DNA of 58,306 nt from Bacteroidota bacterium (GTDB lineage: Bacteria; Bacteroidota; Bacteroidia; NS11-12g; UBA955), in NCBI GenBank assembly GCA_947496065.1, contig CANMBF010000014.1, positions 1 to 58,306 of the forward strand, read 5' to 3'. Position numbers and translations under genes: made by a program. Below, in pieces: positions 1 to 9,485 of the stretch (position 1 is its first letter; each line of letters opens with the position of its first letter). A model generated the notes under the pieces. It was given only the letters and a program-made list of their open reading frames with translations, searched no databases and was not told the origin of the DNA.

Positions 1-28
1 AAGTATGTCGTTGCCAAAATTATTTACT

Positions 29-57
29 AACCCTGACCTAAACGTCAGGGTTTTTTT
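29..57 (+). terminator. Rho-independent terminator of an upstream gene
   Basis: A perfect 9-bp stem (AACCCTGAC at 29-37, GTCAGGGTT at 44-52) with a 6-base loop runs into a T stretch to 57. It should end a plus-strand transcript that enters from left of the window; that gene itself is not visible. Confidence 0.85.
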
Positions 58-88
58 ATGCCTATACTTTTTTACAAAAACTCTTAAC

Positions 89-127
89 CCATAAAAAAAA
101 CATACCAATCGGTATGTTTTTTTATGG
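89..127. terminator. Hairpin with CATACCAATCGGTATG core, repeated elsewhere
   Basis: CATACC/GGTATG around an AATC loop, extended by A/T runs and by CCAT/ATGG outside with one unpaired A. The same core with the identical loop recurs at 53238-53259, and a related CATAC...GTATG hairpin lies at 52681-52704. The A and T runs on either side would allow termination in both directions. Confidence 0.7.
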
Positions 128-158
128 TTGCAATACCAATCATACTATGTTATATTCG
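128..158 (+). promoter_or_regulatory. Bacteroidota-type promoter of the first TPR gene
   Basis: TTG at 128-130, a 20-base spacer, then TATATTCG at 151-158, a one-base variant of the TAnnTTTG box. The leader to the ATG at 182 is about 15-20 bases. Confidence 0.6.
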
Positions 159-181
159 AAACATAGATACAGAAATATAAA

Positions 182-1267
182 ATGATTGATGATATTTTAA
201 GTGTAGCAGAGATTAAAGAAATTGATAAACGTATCAATTTCCAATCTGACACGTTGAAATATTTGGAAAACCTATTGATCCAACACCCAGATTCCTTTTA
301 TTTAAAAACTTTATTGGTCTATTTTGACTCAGAAAGCTTCAGAAGTACAGAACTTTCAAGTCAACTAGAGAACATCGAAAACACATACGCTAAGTTAGGG
401 GTCTCAATTCACCATTTAGCAAAGCATCATTATGATTTGTATTTTGCATTTGTGAGGCATAGTATTGAATTAGATTTGACCAATTTAAATCGATGGTCTA
501 AACTTGAGTATTATAATTATTTATTGGATACAGATACTGATGAAGCTATTGAATATTATAAAACCTTACTTGCATTGTATCCAGATTTCTTACATCTGCA
601 ATTGGCTAAATCAGAGTCCGATCGTTTAAACGGTCAGGAAGCATTTGCTATCAATGAATTAATTCAATTTGAAAATACACATATAACAAATAATAGCAAT
701 TTATTCTTTGCAATAGGCAACTGTCACTTGTCATTGTTTCAAATTAAGGAGGCCAAATTGTATTTTGAAAAAGCATTGACAAACTTTGAAAATCCATACG
801 CATATAATGGTTTAAGTTGGGTTGAATTTTATGAATACAATTATGAAAGTGCACACATGTATTCACAAAAGGCCCTCGATATTATGCCTAATGAAGCAGA
901 TTTTTGTTGGAGACATGCGATAAATTTAAGTGTTGTGTTAGAACCAGAATTCGCCTTTATTTATTTCGAAAAGGCAATTTTAAATTCTAACGATAATACA
1001 AAAAGCGAACAGTACTTTATTAGCTATATAGACTGCCTTGTTTTAAATGGGGAATATGAAAAAGCATTTAAAAAACATGAAGAGTTTAAAGAACTTAATG
1101 ATTCGAATTTTATTAAAACTAAATATGAAATTGTATTTTGTTATTTTTTAAATGATAATTTTAACAAAGCTGTTTCAAAATTAAATGCCTTTAAGACTGA
1201 TTTTCCCGATCTGTATGATGAAATGAAACAAGTGCTATTTGAAATTGGAGTGGATTTAAGGTTGTAA
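182..1267 (+). CDS. Tetratricopeptide-repeat protein, cytoplasmic
   Basis: 361 residues with no signal peptide or membrane segment. From about residue 100 the protein is built of helical pairs of TPR type, with alternating small and aromatic residues and typical repeat ends such as YFEKALTNFENPYAYNGLSW. Such solenoids bind other proteins; no catalytic domain is attached, so the partner is unknown. It has its own promoter at 128-158 and is followed by a gap of about 130 bases, so it is probably monocistronic. The ATG is the first in frame after the promoter. The family assignment is clear but no specific function can be given. Confidence 0.8.
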   Translation: MIDDILSVAEIKEIDKRINFQSDTLKYLENLLIQHPDSFYLKTLLVYFDSESFRSTELSSQLENIENTYAKLGVSIHHLAKHHYDLYFAFVRHSIELDLTNLNRWSKLEYYNYLLDTDTDEAIEYYKTLLALYPDFLHLQLAKSESDRLNGQEAFAINELIQFENTHITNNSNLFFAIGNCHLSLFQIKEAKLYFEKALTNFENPYAYNGLSWVEFYEYNYESAHMYSQKALDIMPNEADFCWRHAINLSVVLEPEFAFIYFEKAILNSNDNTKSEQYFISYIDCLVLNGEYEKAFKKHEEFKELNDSNFIKTKYEIVFCYFLNDNFNKAVSKLNAFKTDFPDLYDEMKQVLFEIGVDLRL

Positions 1268-1389
1268 AAATTTACATTTAAAAATTTGCTATTAGCAAGA
1301 ACAAAATATTTCCTGCCGATTATGATTGCTTATAGAATCTCTAAATAACTATTATAAACAAAGCCCAAAACATTTCTCTAAAAAAACTT

Positions 1390-1397
1390 TAGATTTG
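1390..1397 (+). promoter_or_regulatory. -7 box TAGATTTG, 3 bases before the ATG
   Basis: TAnnTTTG consensus at 1390-1397 with the start codon at 1401. If the box is used, transcription begins at or next to the ATG. No TTG at the usual -33 spacing was seen. Confidence 0.45.
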
Positions 1398-1400
1398 CAC

Positions 1401-3029
1401 ATGAATTTATCAGAACTAATCAAATCAAATTCCGAAAGAAAATATTTTGCTGTTTATCCAGAAAATCCTAAAGCTTACGACGAAGCTGCACAAGCCGCCG
1501 GTCTTGCCGCTTTTCAATCTAAATTCAATACCAATTATTCTTTCATCGATGATAATGCTACCAACTTTATTGGCGAAGAAGTATCGCCTTACCTGCAAAC
1601 AGGTATCGGTGTTAAATACGCGCAATACGATGTGCCAACTTTAGTGCATAACGCCTCTGCTGCTTTCAATATTTGGAAAAAGGCCGATCTCGATCTTAGA
1701 ATTAAAGTCTTAGCCAATTCATTAGAACGCGTGAAAGAACGTTTCTTCGAAATGGCTTATGCCACCATGCATACCACAGGTCAAAGTTTCTTGATGAGCT
1801 TCCAAGCTTCTGGGCCGCATGCTTGCGACCGCGCTTTAGAGGTGTTGGCAACTGCTTATCAGCAAATGACTATGTATCCTAGCAATGTGGTGTGGACCAA
1901 AAACATGGGTAAGTTTGATTTAAGTCTTAACAAAAATTTCAAAGCCATTCCTAAAGGTGTGAGCTTGGCCATAGGTTGTTCTACTTTCCCAACTTGGAAC
2001 TCTGTGCCAGGTATTTATGCAAGTCTTGTGACAGGTAATACAGTCATTGTTAAACCGCACCCTAAAGCAGTGTATCCAATCGCCATCTTTATTGATGAGT
2101 TGAAACAAGAATTAAAAGCCAATGGTTTACCTACCACCGTTATCCAATTGGCCATCGATAGCAGCGAACAACCATTGGCCAAAGTATTAGCAGAAAACGA
2201 ACAAGTAAAAATGATTGATTATACGGGCGGTAATTTAATGGGCGATTACATTGAAACCTTAAATAAAACGTGCTTTACCGAAAAATCTGGTATCAACTCT
2301 GTAATACTCGAGAGTGTGAAAGCCATCGATCCAGTGGCCCAAAATATAGCCTTCTCTGCCTCACTTTACAGCGGTCAGATGTGCACCGCTCCGCAAAATA
2401 TTTATATACCAGCCGATGGCGTCACTACCGAAGAAGGCACACTTACATTCGATGAGGTTAAAGATAAAATCATTGCTTCTGTATCTGGTTTATTATTAAA
2501 TCCTAAAGCGGGTGCGCCGACACTTGGTGCTATCCAAAATGATGCAACCTCAAAACGCATAGAAGAGGTAAAAGATCAATACCCAAATTTAGTCCAACTG
2601 AATGATTTGAAAATCGACAACACAGAATTCGAAAATGCAAGAATCAAATCATTGAACGTATTAGTTTTAGATGCTAAGGATGAGTCCATTTACCTTAAAG
2701 AGTATTTTGGACCTTTGATTTGTATTGTTAAAACCGATAGCAAAGACCAATCCATCGCCATAGCGAAACACTCCGCCGAAAAAAATGGTGCCATTACATG
2801 TTTAGCATTTTGTATCGAACCTGTTCGCATGGCTTTAATAGAAGAGGAGATGAACAGTGCGTTTACACCCGTTTCATTTAACTTTACAGGCGCGGCATTT
2901 GTGAATCAACATGCGGCATGGAGCGACTTGCATGTAAGTGGAGGAAACCCTTCTGGGAACGCCACTTTTACTAATGCAGATTTTATAAATAAGCGGTATA
3001 TTTGGATAGGCAATAGATACATGCTGTAA
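1401..3029 (+). CDS. paaN: PaaN-like aldehyde dehydrogenase
   Basis: 542 residues of the NAD(P)-dependent aldehyde dehydrogenase superfamily. The catalytic cysteine lies in SGQMCTAPQNIYIP (about residue 328). Cofactor-binding segments are GNTVIVKPHPKAVYPI and DYTGGNLMGDYIE. Length and motifs best fit the PaaN group annotated in phenylacetate degradation, where such enzymes oxidise a CoA-linked semialdehyde. No other paa genes are in the window, so the substrate is inferred from family only. The reading frame is open back to a TTG at 1326, but I chose ATG 1401: the protein there begins MNLSELIKSNSE, matching a normal N-terminus, and the TAGATTTG box lies immediately upstream. Confidence 0.8.
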   Translation: MNLSELIKSNSERKYFAVYPENPKAYDEAAQAAGLAAFQSKFNTNYSFIDDNATNFIGEEVSPYLQTGIGVKYAQYDVPTLVHNASAAFNIWKKADLDLRIKVLANSLERVKERFFEMAYATMHTTGQSFLMSFQASGPHACDRALEVLATAYQQMTMYPSNVVWTKNMGKFDLSLNKNFKAIPKGVSLAIGCSTFPTWNSVPGIYASLVTGNTVIVKPHPKAVYPIAIFIDELKQELKANGLPTTVIQLAIDSSEQPLAKVLAENEQVKMIDYTGGNLMGDYIETLNKTCFTEKSGINSVILESVKAIDPVAQNIAFSASLYSGQMCTAPQNIYIPADGVTTEEGTLTFDEVKDKIIASVSGLLLNPKAGAPTLGAIQNDATSKRIEEVKDQYPNLVQLNDLKIDNTEFENARIKSLNVLVLDAKDESIYLKEYFGPLICIVKTDSKDQSIAIAKHSAEKNGAITCLAFCIEPVRMALIEEEMNSAFTPVSFNFTGAAFVNQHAAWSDLHVSGGNPSGNATFTNADFINKRYIWIGNRYML

Positions 3030-3042
3030 CAATTATAGTAGG

Positions 3043-3050
3043 TATTTTTG
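3043..3050 (+). promoter_or_regulatory. -7 box TATTTTTG ahead of the yceI-type gene
   Basis: TAnnTTTG match at 3043-3050, 6 bases before the ATG at 3057. The box contains the TTG at 3048 that could otherwise be read as a start codon. Confidence 0.5.
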
Positions 3051-3056
3051 CGAAAC

Positions 3057-3716
3057 ATGAAAAAAATAGTCTATCTATTCGTTAGTGCCGCAATGTTTGT
3101 GGCTTGTAACCCTCCACCTGCTGCTGAAGCAGTTGCTGAACAAATTGTTGCAATTGATTCTATAGGTACGACATATTTTATAGATACAGCTGGCTCTATT
3201 CTTAACTGGACAGGTGAGACTTTATCATACCAACATAGCGGAACCATGCGATTAAGCGAAGGAAATCTTACAGTAAAAGATGGCAATTTAACTGCTGGCA
3301 ACTTTATACTCGATATCAAGTCTATAAAAGATTTAGACCTAACCAATCCTACAAAAAATGCTTACCTAGTTGGTCATTTAAATGATACCGATTTCTTTAA
3401 TACTAAATTATACCCAACTGGCAAATTCGTGGTTACAGGTGTAACTGCTTTAATCAACGATACTACAGGTAATACCCATTTAATTGCAGGTAACTTAACC
3501 TTAAAAGGCATTACTAAAAACATAGTCATTCCTACTAAAGTTGCAATCAATGGAGATGCTGTTGAAGCAATAGGCAATGTAATAGTAAACCGTTTAGATT
3601 GGGGTGTTAAATTTGTTTCAACTACTGTCTTCCCAAATTTAAAAGCTCAATTGAAAGATAAAGCCATTAAAGATGAGTTCAAGGTGGTATTAGATATTAA
3701 AGCGAAGAAAGGATAA
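3057..3716 (+). CDS. YceI-family lipoprotein
   Basis: 219 residues. The N-terminus MKKIVYLFVSAAMFVAC is a lipoprotein signal with a lipobox ending at Cys17, so the mature protein is membrane-anchored outside the cytoplasm. From about residue 35 to the end is a YceI domain (opening TYFIDTAGSILNWTGE; central NFILDIKSIKDLDL), a lipocalin-like beta-barrel that in characterised members binds polyisoprenoid lipids. The function here is inferred from fold. ATG 3057 is preferred over the TTG at 3048 because that TTG lies in the promoter box and would extend the signal peptide by three residues. A strong terminator follows at 3736, so it is probably monocistronic. Confidence 0.85.
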   Translation: MKKIVYLFVSAAMFVACNPPPAAEAVAEQIVAIDSIGTTYFIDTAGSILNWTGETLSYQHSGTMRLSEGNLTVKDGNLTAGNFILDIKSIKDLDLTNPTKNAYLVGHLNDTDFFNTKLYPTGKFVVTGVTALINDTTGNTHLIAGNLTLKGITKNIVIPTKVAINGDAVEAIGNVIVNRLDWGVKFVSTTVFPNLKAQLKDKAIKDEFKVVLDIKAKKG

Positions 3717-3735
3717 TTATTCATTTATCAATTTT

Positions 3736-3773
3736 AAAAAAGTCCAAGCAAATTTATTTGCCAGGACTTTTTT
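3736..3773 (+). terminator. Two-tier hairpin terminator after the yceI-type gene
   Basis: Outer stem AAAAAAGTCC (3736-3745) pairs with GGACTTTTTT (3764-3773); inner stem GCAAAT (3748-3753) pairs with ATTTGC (3756-3761). It ends in a T run that merges into the next gene's promoter region. Confidence 0.85.
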
Positions 3774-3774
3774 G

Positions 3775-3782
3775 TATCTTTG
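3775..3782 (+). promoter_or_regulatory. -7 box TATCTTTG of the marC-family gene
   Basis: TAnnTTTG at 3775-3782, 13 bases before the ATG at 3796 and directly after the preceding terminator. No well-spaced -33 TTG was seen. Confidence 0.5.
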
Positions 3783-3795
3783 AAATTACTGCCTT

Positions 3796-4362
3796 ATGTT
3801 TGACTATAAAGAATCTCTGACTGTTACTTTTACACTCTTTGCCGTTATCGATATCATTGGGTCTATTCCTGTGATTATTTCTATGCGCAAGAAAATGGGC
3901 CATATCCAATCAGGCATGGCCACCTTGGTAGCAGGTTTATTAATGACCCTTTTCTTTTTAGTTGGCGAACAATTTTTGAATTTATTGGGCATCGATATTC
4001 ACTCGTTTGCCTTAGCAGGTTCGGTTGTTATATTTATTATTGGTTTGGAGATGATACTCGGTCGTGATTTTTTTAAAACCGATCCCAATGCCAAAACGGG
4101 CAGTGTAGTGCCCATCGCTTTTCCTATTATAGCAGGAAGCGGAACCCTTACCACCATTATGTCTTTAAAGGCCGATTACCATGCCATTAATATTTTTATC
4201 GGCATTTTAGCCAATTTGCTGTTCATCTATATTGTTTTAAAATCGACCAATAGAATTGAAAAAATATTGGGAGAAGGTGGTTTGTTGGTGATCCGCAAAT
4301 TCTTTGGCGTTATATTGATTGCCATTGCGGTGAAAATTTTCAAAAACAATTTCAACTTATAG
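3796..4362 (+). CDS. MarC-family integral membrane protein
   Basis: 188 residues, almost entirely hydrophobic, with about six membrane helices. The segment DIIGSIPVIISM near the N-terminus and the mid-protein stretch FPIIAGSGTLTTIMSL are characteristic of the MarC/UPF0056 family. These are inner-membrane proteins of unresolved function; the name comes from a locus once thought to be linked to multiple antibiotic resistance, which is not evidence of resistance here. The stop codon overlaps by 6 bases the stop of the convergent NlpC/P60 gene, so the two have no room for a private terminator. Confidence 0.85.
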   Translation: MFDYKESLTVTFTLFAVIDIIGSIPVIISMRKKMGHIQSGMATLVAGLLMTLFFLVGEQFLNLLGIDIHSFALAGSVVIFIIGLEMILGRDFFKTDPNAKTGSVVPIAFPIIAGSGTLTTIMSLKADYHAINIFIGILANLLFIYIVLKSTNRIEKILGEGGLLVIRKFFGVILIAIAVKIFKNNFNL

Positions 4363-4884
4363 TTTGAAACGCTTAATCATCATGAATCTTTTTTTGTAGT
4401 AATCCTCTTCGGAGTTAGAAACAATTACACCTGCTTGAACAGAGGCGTGAATGAAATAAATTTTACCCTCTTTTAATTCGGTAACTATGCCAACATGGCC
4501 AACAGTTTCTGAAGCATGGTCTCTGCCTGTAAAGAAAATTAAGTCGCCTTTGCGTGCATGTTCTTGACTCACAAATTTACCTAAGAAAGCAGTACTATGA
4601 GAAGAGTGAGGCAAGCTAACATTAAACTGACTGAAACAAAATTGCACAAAGCCACTGCAATCGAAACATTTGGGTGGTTTGCTGCCATAGCAATAAGGGC
4701 GATTCATATAGCGATTGGCAAACGCCAACAAAGAATCTATTTTCTCATGGTTCATTTCGGTATCATCGAAGGTCGCTTGAACCGAATATTTTAGAAAAGA
4801 AAAAACCTCCTGCTCTCTTTTAGTCATTGCCAATAAAGGCAATAAACAAATAAGGAACAGAAGGTTTTTAAAAAGCGAATTCAT
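4357..4884 (-). CDS. NlpC/P60-family peptidoglycan hydrolase, exported
   Basis: 175 residues. Residues 1-20 form a signal peptide (MNSLFKNLLFLICLLPLLAM). The rest is an NlpC/P60 (C40) cysteine peptidase domain with Cys76 in CFDCSGFV, His130 in GHVGIV and His146 in FIHAS, a complete catalytic triad pattern. Family members cut stem peptides of peptidoglycan, usually D-Glu/diaminopimelate bonds. It lacks SH3 or LysM binding domains, so how it reaches its substrate is not shown. It is transcribed towards and overlaps the marC-family gene by 6 bases. Confidence 0.88.
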   Translation of the reverse strand: MNSLFKNLLFLICLLPLLAMTKREQEVFSFLKYSVQATFDDTEMNHEKIDSLLAFANRYMNRPYCYGSKPPKCFDCSGFVQFCFSQFNVSLPHSSHSTAFLGKFVSQEHARKGDLIFFTGRDHASETVGHVGIVTELKEGKIYFIHASVQAGVIVSNSEEDYYKKRFMMIKRFKL

Positions 4885-4958
4885 AGAAATGAATTGTGAT
4901 TTGATTTTTAAATTAGTACTGAAGTAATCTTCTATACTGAACTTAAAACCTAATCGAT

Positions 4959-6275
4959 TTAGTATCTGTAGGTGTCTTTTTTAAATGGACCTTCAACAGC
5001 TACGCCAATATAATCAGCTTGCTCTCTGTCGAGGGTTTCTAATTTAGCACCAATGTGCGCCAAGTGCAATTTAGCCACTTTCTCATCTAAGTGTTTAGGC
5101 AATACATACACTTCGTTTTTGTAATTAGCGCTGTTCGCCCATAACTCTAATTGTGCTAAAGTTTGGTTAGAGAAGGAATTACTCATAACGAAGGAAGGGT
5201 GACCCATTGCACAACCTAAATTTACCAAGCGGCCTTCAGCTAATATAATTACTTCTTTGCCTTCTACTTCGTAAACATCTACTTGAGGTTTAATGGTGTA
5301 TTTGGTAGAACCACAAGCACTATTCAACCAGTTCATATCAATTTCATTGTCGAAGTGGCCGATGTTACAAACGATTGATTTATCGCGCATGCCTTTGAAA
5401 TGTCTTTCTTTAATGATGTTAACGTTACCAGTAGCAGTTACGAAAATATTTGCTCTGCTAACAGCCTCGTCCATAGGAACTACTTCGAATCCATCCATCG
5501 CGGCTTGTAATGCGCAGATAGGATCGATTTCGGTAACCAATACGCGGCAACCTGCACCTCTTAATGATTCTGCAGAACCTTTGCCCACATCGCCATAACC
5601 AGCAACAACAGCTACTTTACCGGCCATCATAATATCGGTAGCTCTTCTAATAGCATCTACCAAACTTTCTTTGCAACCATATTTGTTATCGAATTTAGAT
5701 TTGGTAACACTGTCGTTTACGTTGATAGCAGGCATTACCAAAGTTCCCTTTTTCATTCTTTCGTATAAACGGTGAACACCTGTTGTGGTTTCTTCGCTTA
5801 ATCCTTTAATACCAGCAGACAATTCAGGATAAACATCGAACACCATGTTGGTTAAATCACCACCATCATCTAATATCATGTTCAATGGTTTTTTATCTTC
5901 ACCAAAGAACAAGGTTTGTTCGATACACCAGTCGAATTCTTCAGCTGTCATACCTTTCCAAGCGTATACTGGAATACCAGCAGCAGCAATCGCCGCCGCC
6001 GCATGGTCTTGGGTTGAGAAAATGTTACATGACGACCAGGTAACCTCGGCACCTAGTGCAGTAAGTGTTTCGATAAGAACTGCAGTTTGAATGGTCATGT
6101 GTAAGCAACCAGCGATGCGAGCACCTGCCAGTGGTTTAGAAGCGCCATATTCGGATCTAAGGGCCATTAAGCCAGGCATTTCTGCTTCTGCCAATTTGAT
6201 TTCTTTTCTACCCCATTCTGCAAGGCTGATGTCCTTAACTTTAAAAGGAACGTAAGAGCTTGTTTCTGTTGTCAT
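4959..6275 (-). CDS. ahcY: Adenosylhomocysteinase (S-adenosylhomocysteine hydrolase)
   Basis: 438 residues, full length. It reversibly splits S-adenosylhomocysteine to adenosine and homocysteine and so clears the product inhibitor of methyltransferases. The NAD-binding motif [15 protein letters not shown], the [10 protein letters not shown] segment and the C-terminal KDTYRY are all typical of the family. It is cytoplasmic and stands alone with its own promoter at 6299-6329. Confidence 0.97.
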   Translation of the reverse strand: MTTETSSYVPFKVKDISLAEWGRKEIKLAEAEMPGLMALRSEYGASKPLAGARIAGCLHMTIQTAVLIETLTALGAEVTWSSCNIFSTQDHAAAAIAAAGIPVYAWKGMTAEEFDWCIEQTLFFGEDKKPLNMILDDGGDLTNMVFDVYPELSAGIKGLSEETTTGVHRLYERMKKGTLVMPAINVNDSVTKSKFDNKYGCKESLVDAIRRATDIMMAGKVAVVAGYGDVGKGSAESLRGAGCRVLVTEIDPICALQAAMDGFEVVPMDEAVSRANIFVTATGNVNIIKERHFKGMRDKSIVCNIGHFDNEIDMNWLNSACGSTKYTIKPQVDVYEVEGKEVIILAEGRLVNLGCAMGHPSFVMSNSFSNQTLAQLELWANSANYKNEVYVLPKHLDEKVAKLHLAHIGAKLETLDREQADYIGVAVEGPFKKDTYRY

Positions 6276-6298
6276 TTTGATTTTTATATAAAGTGGTG

Positions 6299-6329
6299 CA
6301 AAGGTAAGGTCTTAAGATAGTTTATGCAA
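6299..6329 (-). promoter_or_regulatory. Promoter of the ahcY gene
   Basis: On the minus strand: TTG (6327-6329), a 20-base spacer, TACCTTTG (6299-6306), a full match to the Bacteroidota promoter. The leader to the ATG (6275) is about 15-20 bases. Confidence 0.75.
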
Positions 6330-6540
6330 TAATTATTCTATTTTATAAGACATAAATTCAACTATTTAGGTACCAATAATTTACTTTGTTTAAGATTTGC
6401 ATCTGTTCATGTTCTTTTCTTAATCAAACGCGTGCATAGGTTGTCAACTGTTAAAGCATGCAGGGTAAATACTATTTCTATGGATATTCGCTTCACTTAT
6501 AAGATCTGAAAATATTACTATTTTAATCATCAAATCTGTG

Positions 6541-6578
6541 TATTTTTGAAGGTATTAAAAATGGGTAAAGGAAGGAGG
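6541..6578 (+). promoter_or_regulatory. -7 box and strong Shine-Dalgarno of the Moco operon
   Basis: TATTTTTG at 6541-6548 is followed by a leader of about 30 bases with GGAAGGAGG (6570-6578), 4 bases before the moaA ATG. Such a strong ribosome-binding site is unusual in this window. Between the ahcY promoter and this box (about 6330-6540) I see AT-rich sequence with no gene and no clear riboswitch. Confidence 0.55.
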
Positions 6579-6582
6579 ATAG

Positions 6583-7557
6583 ATGTTGAAGGATAGTTTT
6601 GGCAGGGTTCATGATTACCTCAGGATCTCTTTGACGGATGTTTGTAATTTCAGGTGTGCCTACTGTATGCCTGATGAGGCTATCAGTTTTATGCCGGCAG
6701 CTCAACTTATGCAGGCGAATGAAATTGACAAAATAGCCGAAAAATTTGTAAAAATGGGCGTCAAAAAAATACGACTAACAGGGGGCGAACCGCTTGTAAG
6801 GAAAGATGTTGCAGAGATCATACATTTGCTTTCAAAATATCCTGTTGAATTGACGCTTACGACCAATGGGTCCAGATTGGATGATTTTATAGAAGTTTTT
6901 GAAAAAGCAGGCATCAAATCTGTTAATGTTAGTTTGGATACGTTGGATAAAGAAAAGTTCAGCCTGATTACACGTCGGAATGTGTTCGACAAAGTCATCG
7001 GTAATATAAACTTACTAATCAACCGAGGTTTTCATGTAAAAGTGAATGCAGTAGTAATGCGTGGTATTAATGACAATGAAATATTGAATTTTATTGCGTG
7101 GACTAAAGAACTACCGATTCATGTTCGTTTTATAGAATTCATGCCATTTGCCGGTAATCAATGGGATAACGAAAAAGTATTTTCTTATCAGGAAATTTTG
7201 GATCTCGTGGCGGCTCAATACAGTTATGTTAGACTAAAGGATGATAAAAATGGCACAGCCAAGAAATTCAAATTGCTGAACCATGCTGGCTCATTTGCGG
7301 TGATTAGTACCATGAGTGCACCCTTCTGCAGTAACTGCAACAGGATGCGCTTAACAGCGGATGGAAAAATGAAGAATTGTCTTTTTTCTAAAGGAGAAAC
7401 AGATATTTTAAGTGCCTATAGAAACAATGAAGATATTACACCGCTGGTTGAACAATGCGTGATTGAAAAGAAGGAGGCATTGGGTGGTCAGTTTACCACC
7501 GACAAAATAGATGCAACCACTATAGAGAACCGCAGCATGATTAGTATTGGCGGATAG
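6583..7557 (+). CDS. moaA: GTP 3',8-cyclase MoaA
   Basis: 324 residues. This radical-SAM enzyme catalyses the first step of molybdenum cofactor synthesis, rearranging GTP to cyclic hydroxydihydro-GTP. The N-terminal cluster is Cys21/Cys25/Cys28 in CNFRCAYC; the C-terminal cluster is Cys249/Cys252/Cys266. The protein ends in Gly-Gly, which MoaA needs for catalysis. It opens the co-directional Moco operon and is 16 bases from moeA. The start is fixed by the AGGAGG at 6573-6578. Confidence 0.97.
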   Translation: MLKDSFGRVHDYLRISLTDVCNFRCAYCMPDEAISFMPAAQLMQANEIDKIAEKFVKMGVKKIRLTGGEPLVRKDVAEIIHLLSKYPVELTLTTNGSRLDDFIEVFEKAGIKSVNVSLDTLDKEKFSLITRRNVFDKVIGNINLLINRGFHVKVNAVVMRGINDNEILNFIAWTKELPIHVRFIEFMPFAGNQWDNEKVFSYQEILDLVAAQYSYVRLKDDKNGTAKKFKLLNHAGSFAVISTMSAPFCSNCNRMRLTADGKMKNCLFSKGETDILSAYRNNEDITPLVEQCVIEKKEALGGQFTTDKIDATTIENRSMISIGG

Positions 7558-7573
7558 TTTTTAAGGATAATTT

Positions 7574-8749
7574 ATGATAAACGTTCAAGAGGCCCATCAA
7601 TTAATACGCTCCCAATGCAATGCCCACCGCATAGTTGAAATGGATTTGCTCGAAGCCAATTTGCAGATATTGGCCGAGCCAGTAGTTGCGGCCATGGATA
7701 CACCGCCCTTCGACCAGTCTGCCATGGATGGCTATGCTTTTGCATTTGATAAAACAGGCGATCCTAATGCACTCAAATTAACAGGTGAAATTCAAGCAGG
7801 GGCTTTTTCAACTGCTTTGCTTTCGAATGGTGAAACAGTGCGTATTTATACTGGTGCCCCTTTGCCCGCAGGCACCGACACAGTAGTTGTACAGGAAAAT
7901 GTTGAACTTGTCGGTGAACATGTAAAGATAGTTGATACTCTCTTAGTAAGGGGTGGCAATGTGCGCAAGCAAGGGTCGCAGGGTAAAAAAGGCGATGTTA
8001 TTTTAGATAAAGGACAGATATTGACACCTGCAGGTATTTCATTGCTAGCGGGTAATGGCTTAACGCAGGTTAAAATTTATGGAAATCCAGTGGTGCACAT
8101 CATCAATACTGGCAAGGAACTAGTCAAACCTGGAGAAACAATAAGACCCGGAGAAATATACGAATCCAATTCGTTCGGACTGGCGGCTGCTTTAGATCAA
8201 TTGGGAATTAAAACTGGCCAAATAAGTGTGGTAGATGATGAAGAAGACATTATATTGGGTTGCATACATAAAAATTTAAAGGCCGATATTTTAATACTCA
8301 CTGGTGGCGTATCGGTTGGCGATTATGATTTGGTTGTACCCGCGTTAGAAAGGGCTGGCGTAAAAAAGATATTTCACAAGGTTAAACAAAAGCCAGGTAA
8401 ACCTTTTTATTTCGGGGTGTTCAATCAAACATTGGTGTTTGGACTGCCGGGCAATCCTGCGGCGGTGCTCACTTGCTTTTATACATACATCGTGCCGGCC
8501 ATCGAAGCTTTTACAAAGAAAACATATTTCAGAAAAATACAATTGTCTTTAGCCTCAGATTATAAAAAGAAAGCAGGCCTTACCCATTTTTTGAAAGGGA
8601 AAATTGTGGGTGATGAAGTGATAATACTCAACGGTCAGGAATCATACCTAATGAATTCCTTTGCACTGGCCGATTGCATTCTTGAACTCGAAGAACAAAA
8701 AGAAATTTTCTTAAAAGGCGAGTTAATGACTTTGAGACTGATTATTTAA
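7574..8749 (+). CDS. moeA: Molybdopterin molybdenumtransferase MoeA
   Basis: 391 residues. It inserts molybdate into adenylylated molybdopterin. Motifs: PPFDQSAMDGYAF near residue 40, LTGGVSVGDYD around 240 (the MogA-like domain) and GLPGNPAAVL around 295, in the usual order for full-length MoeA. It follows moaA by 16 bases; an AAGGA sequence sits upstream of the ATG. Confidence 0.95.
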   Translation: MINVQEAHQLIRSQCNAHRIVEMDLLEANLQILAEPVVAAMDTPPFDQSAMDGYAFAFDKTGDPNALKLTGEIQAGAFSTALLSNGETVRIYTGAPLPAGTDTVVVQENVELVGEHVKIVDTLLVRGGNVRKQGSQGKKGDVILDKGQILTPAGISLLAGNGLTQVKIYGNPVVHIINTGKELVKPGETIRPGEIYESNSFGLAAALDQLGIKTGQISVVDDEEDIILGCIHKNLKADILILTGGVSVGDYDLVVPALERAGVKKIFHKVKQKPGKPFYFGVFNQTLVFGLPGNPAAVLTCFYTYIVPAIEAFTKKTYFRKIQLSLASDYKKKAGLTHFLKGKIVGDEVIILNGQESYLMNSFALADCILELEEQKEIFLKGELMTLRLII

Positions 8750-8759
8750 GAAGGGAATA

Positions 8760-9485
8760 ATGGAAGTACTATTTTATATATTGTTAGTGGTAATTGCTTT
8801 TCTTTATGCTTCGGTCGGGCATGGCGGTGCAAGTGGTTATCTTGCGTTGATGGCTTTTTTTTCATTTACACCAGAGACCATGCGACCAGTTGGATTGCTG
8901 TTGAATATTTTTGTTTCCCTTGTGGCATTTCTACAATTTTACAGAGGTGGGTATTTCAGGTGGAACCTTTTCTGGCCATTTGCTGTGGTTTCTATTCCTG
9001 CAGCCTATTTGGGTGGTTTTATGGTGATTGATCCTGGTATTTATAAAAAAATACTGGGGGTATTGTTAATATTCTCAATAATCCGATTGATAGGCTTTGA
9101 TTATAAAAACAATACTTCACAGAAACCCTTGAATTTGACAGGCGCCCTGATGGCAGGTGCGCTAATTGGCTTATTTTCAGGGATGATAGGGATTGGTGGA
9201 GGGATTATTCTTAGCCCCATCATTTTATTATTAAACTGGGCCAATATGAAACAAACGGCGGCGGTTTCTGCCTTGTTCATTTTTGTAAATTCTTTAGCGG
9301 GACTTGGTGGATTGTTAGCGCAAGGTTTTGTTTATGAAAGCAGGATGACGACTATGCTGTTAGTCGCCTTTGCAGGAGGCTTGGCCGGCGCGTATTTTGG
9401 TGTTAAAAAGTTCGATACACTTGTTCTAAAAAGACTATTGGCTTTGGTTTTGGCAATAGCTTCCATAAAATTATTGACGACCTAA
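8760..9485 (+). CDS. TauE/SafE-family anion transporter in the Moco operon
   Basis: 241 residues with about seven or eight hydrophobic helices. It has two related halves, each with a glycine-rich loop: ASVGHGGASGYLAL near the start and SGMIGIGGGIILSP around residue 145, the hallmark of the TauE/SafE (DUF81) family. Members move sulfite, sulfoacetate or other small anions, but most are uncharacterised. It lies between moeA (10-base gap) and mobA (adjacent), so it is co-expressed with cofactor synthesis. Its substrate could be a sulfur oxyanion, formate or molybdate; the sequence cannot decide. Confidence 0.85.
   Translation: MEVLFYILLVVIAFLYASVGHGGASGYLALMAFFSFTPETMRPVGLLLNIFVSLVAFLQFYRGGYFRWNLFWPFAVVSIPAAYLGGFMVIDPGIYKKILGVLLIFSIIRLIGFDYKNNTSQKPLNLTGALMAGALIGLFSGMIGIGGGIILSPIILLLNWANMKQTAAVSALFIFVNSLAGLGGLLAQGFVYESRMTTMLLVAFAGGLAGAYFGVKKFDTLVLKRLLALVLAIASIKLLTT

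Noticed and set aside
6330-6582. Possible Moco riboswitch before moaA
   Set aside because: No stable multi-stem structure or conserved Moco-motif pattern could be seen in this AT-rich leader; the promoter box lies only ~35 bases from the ATG.
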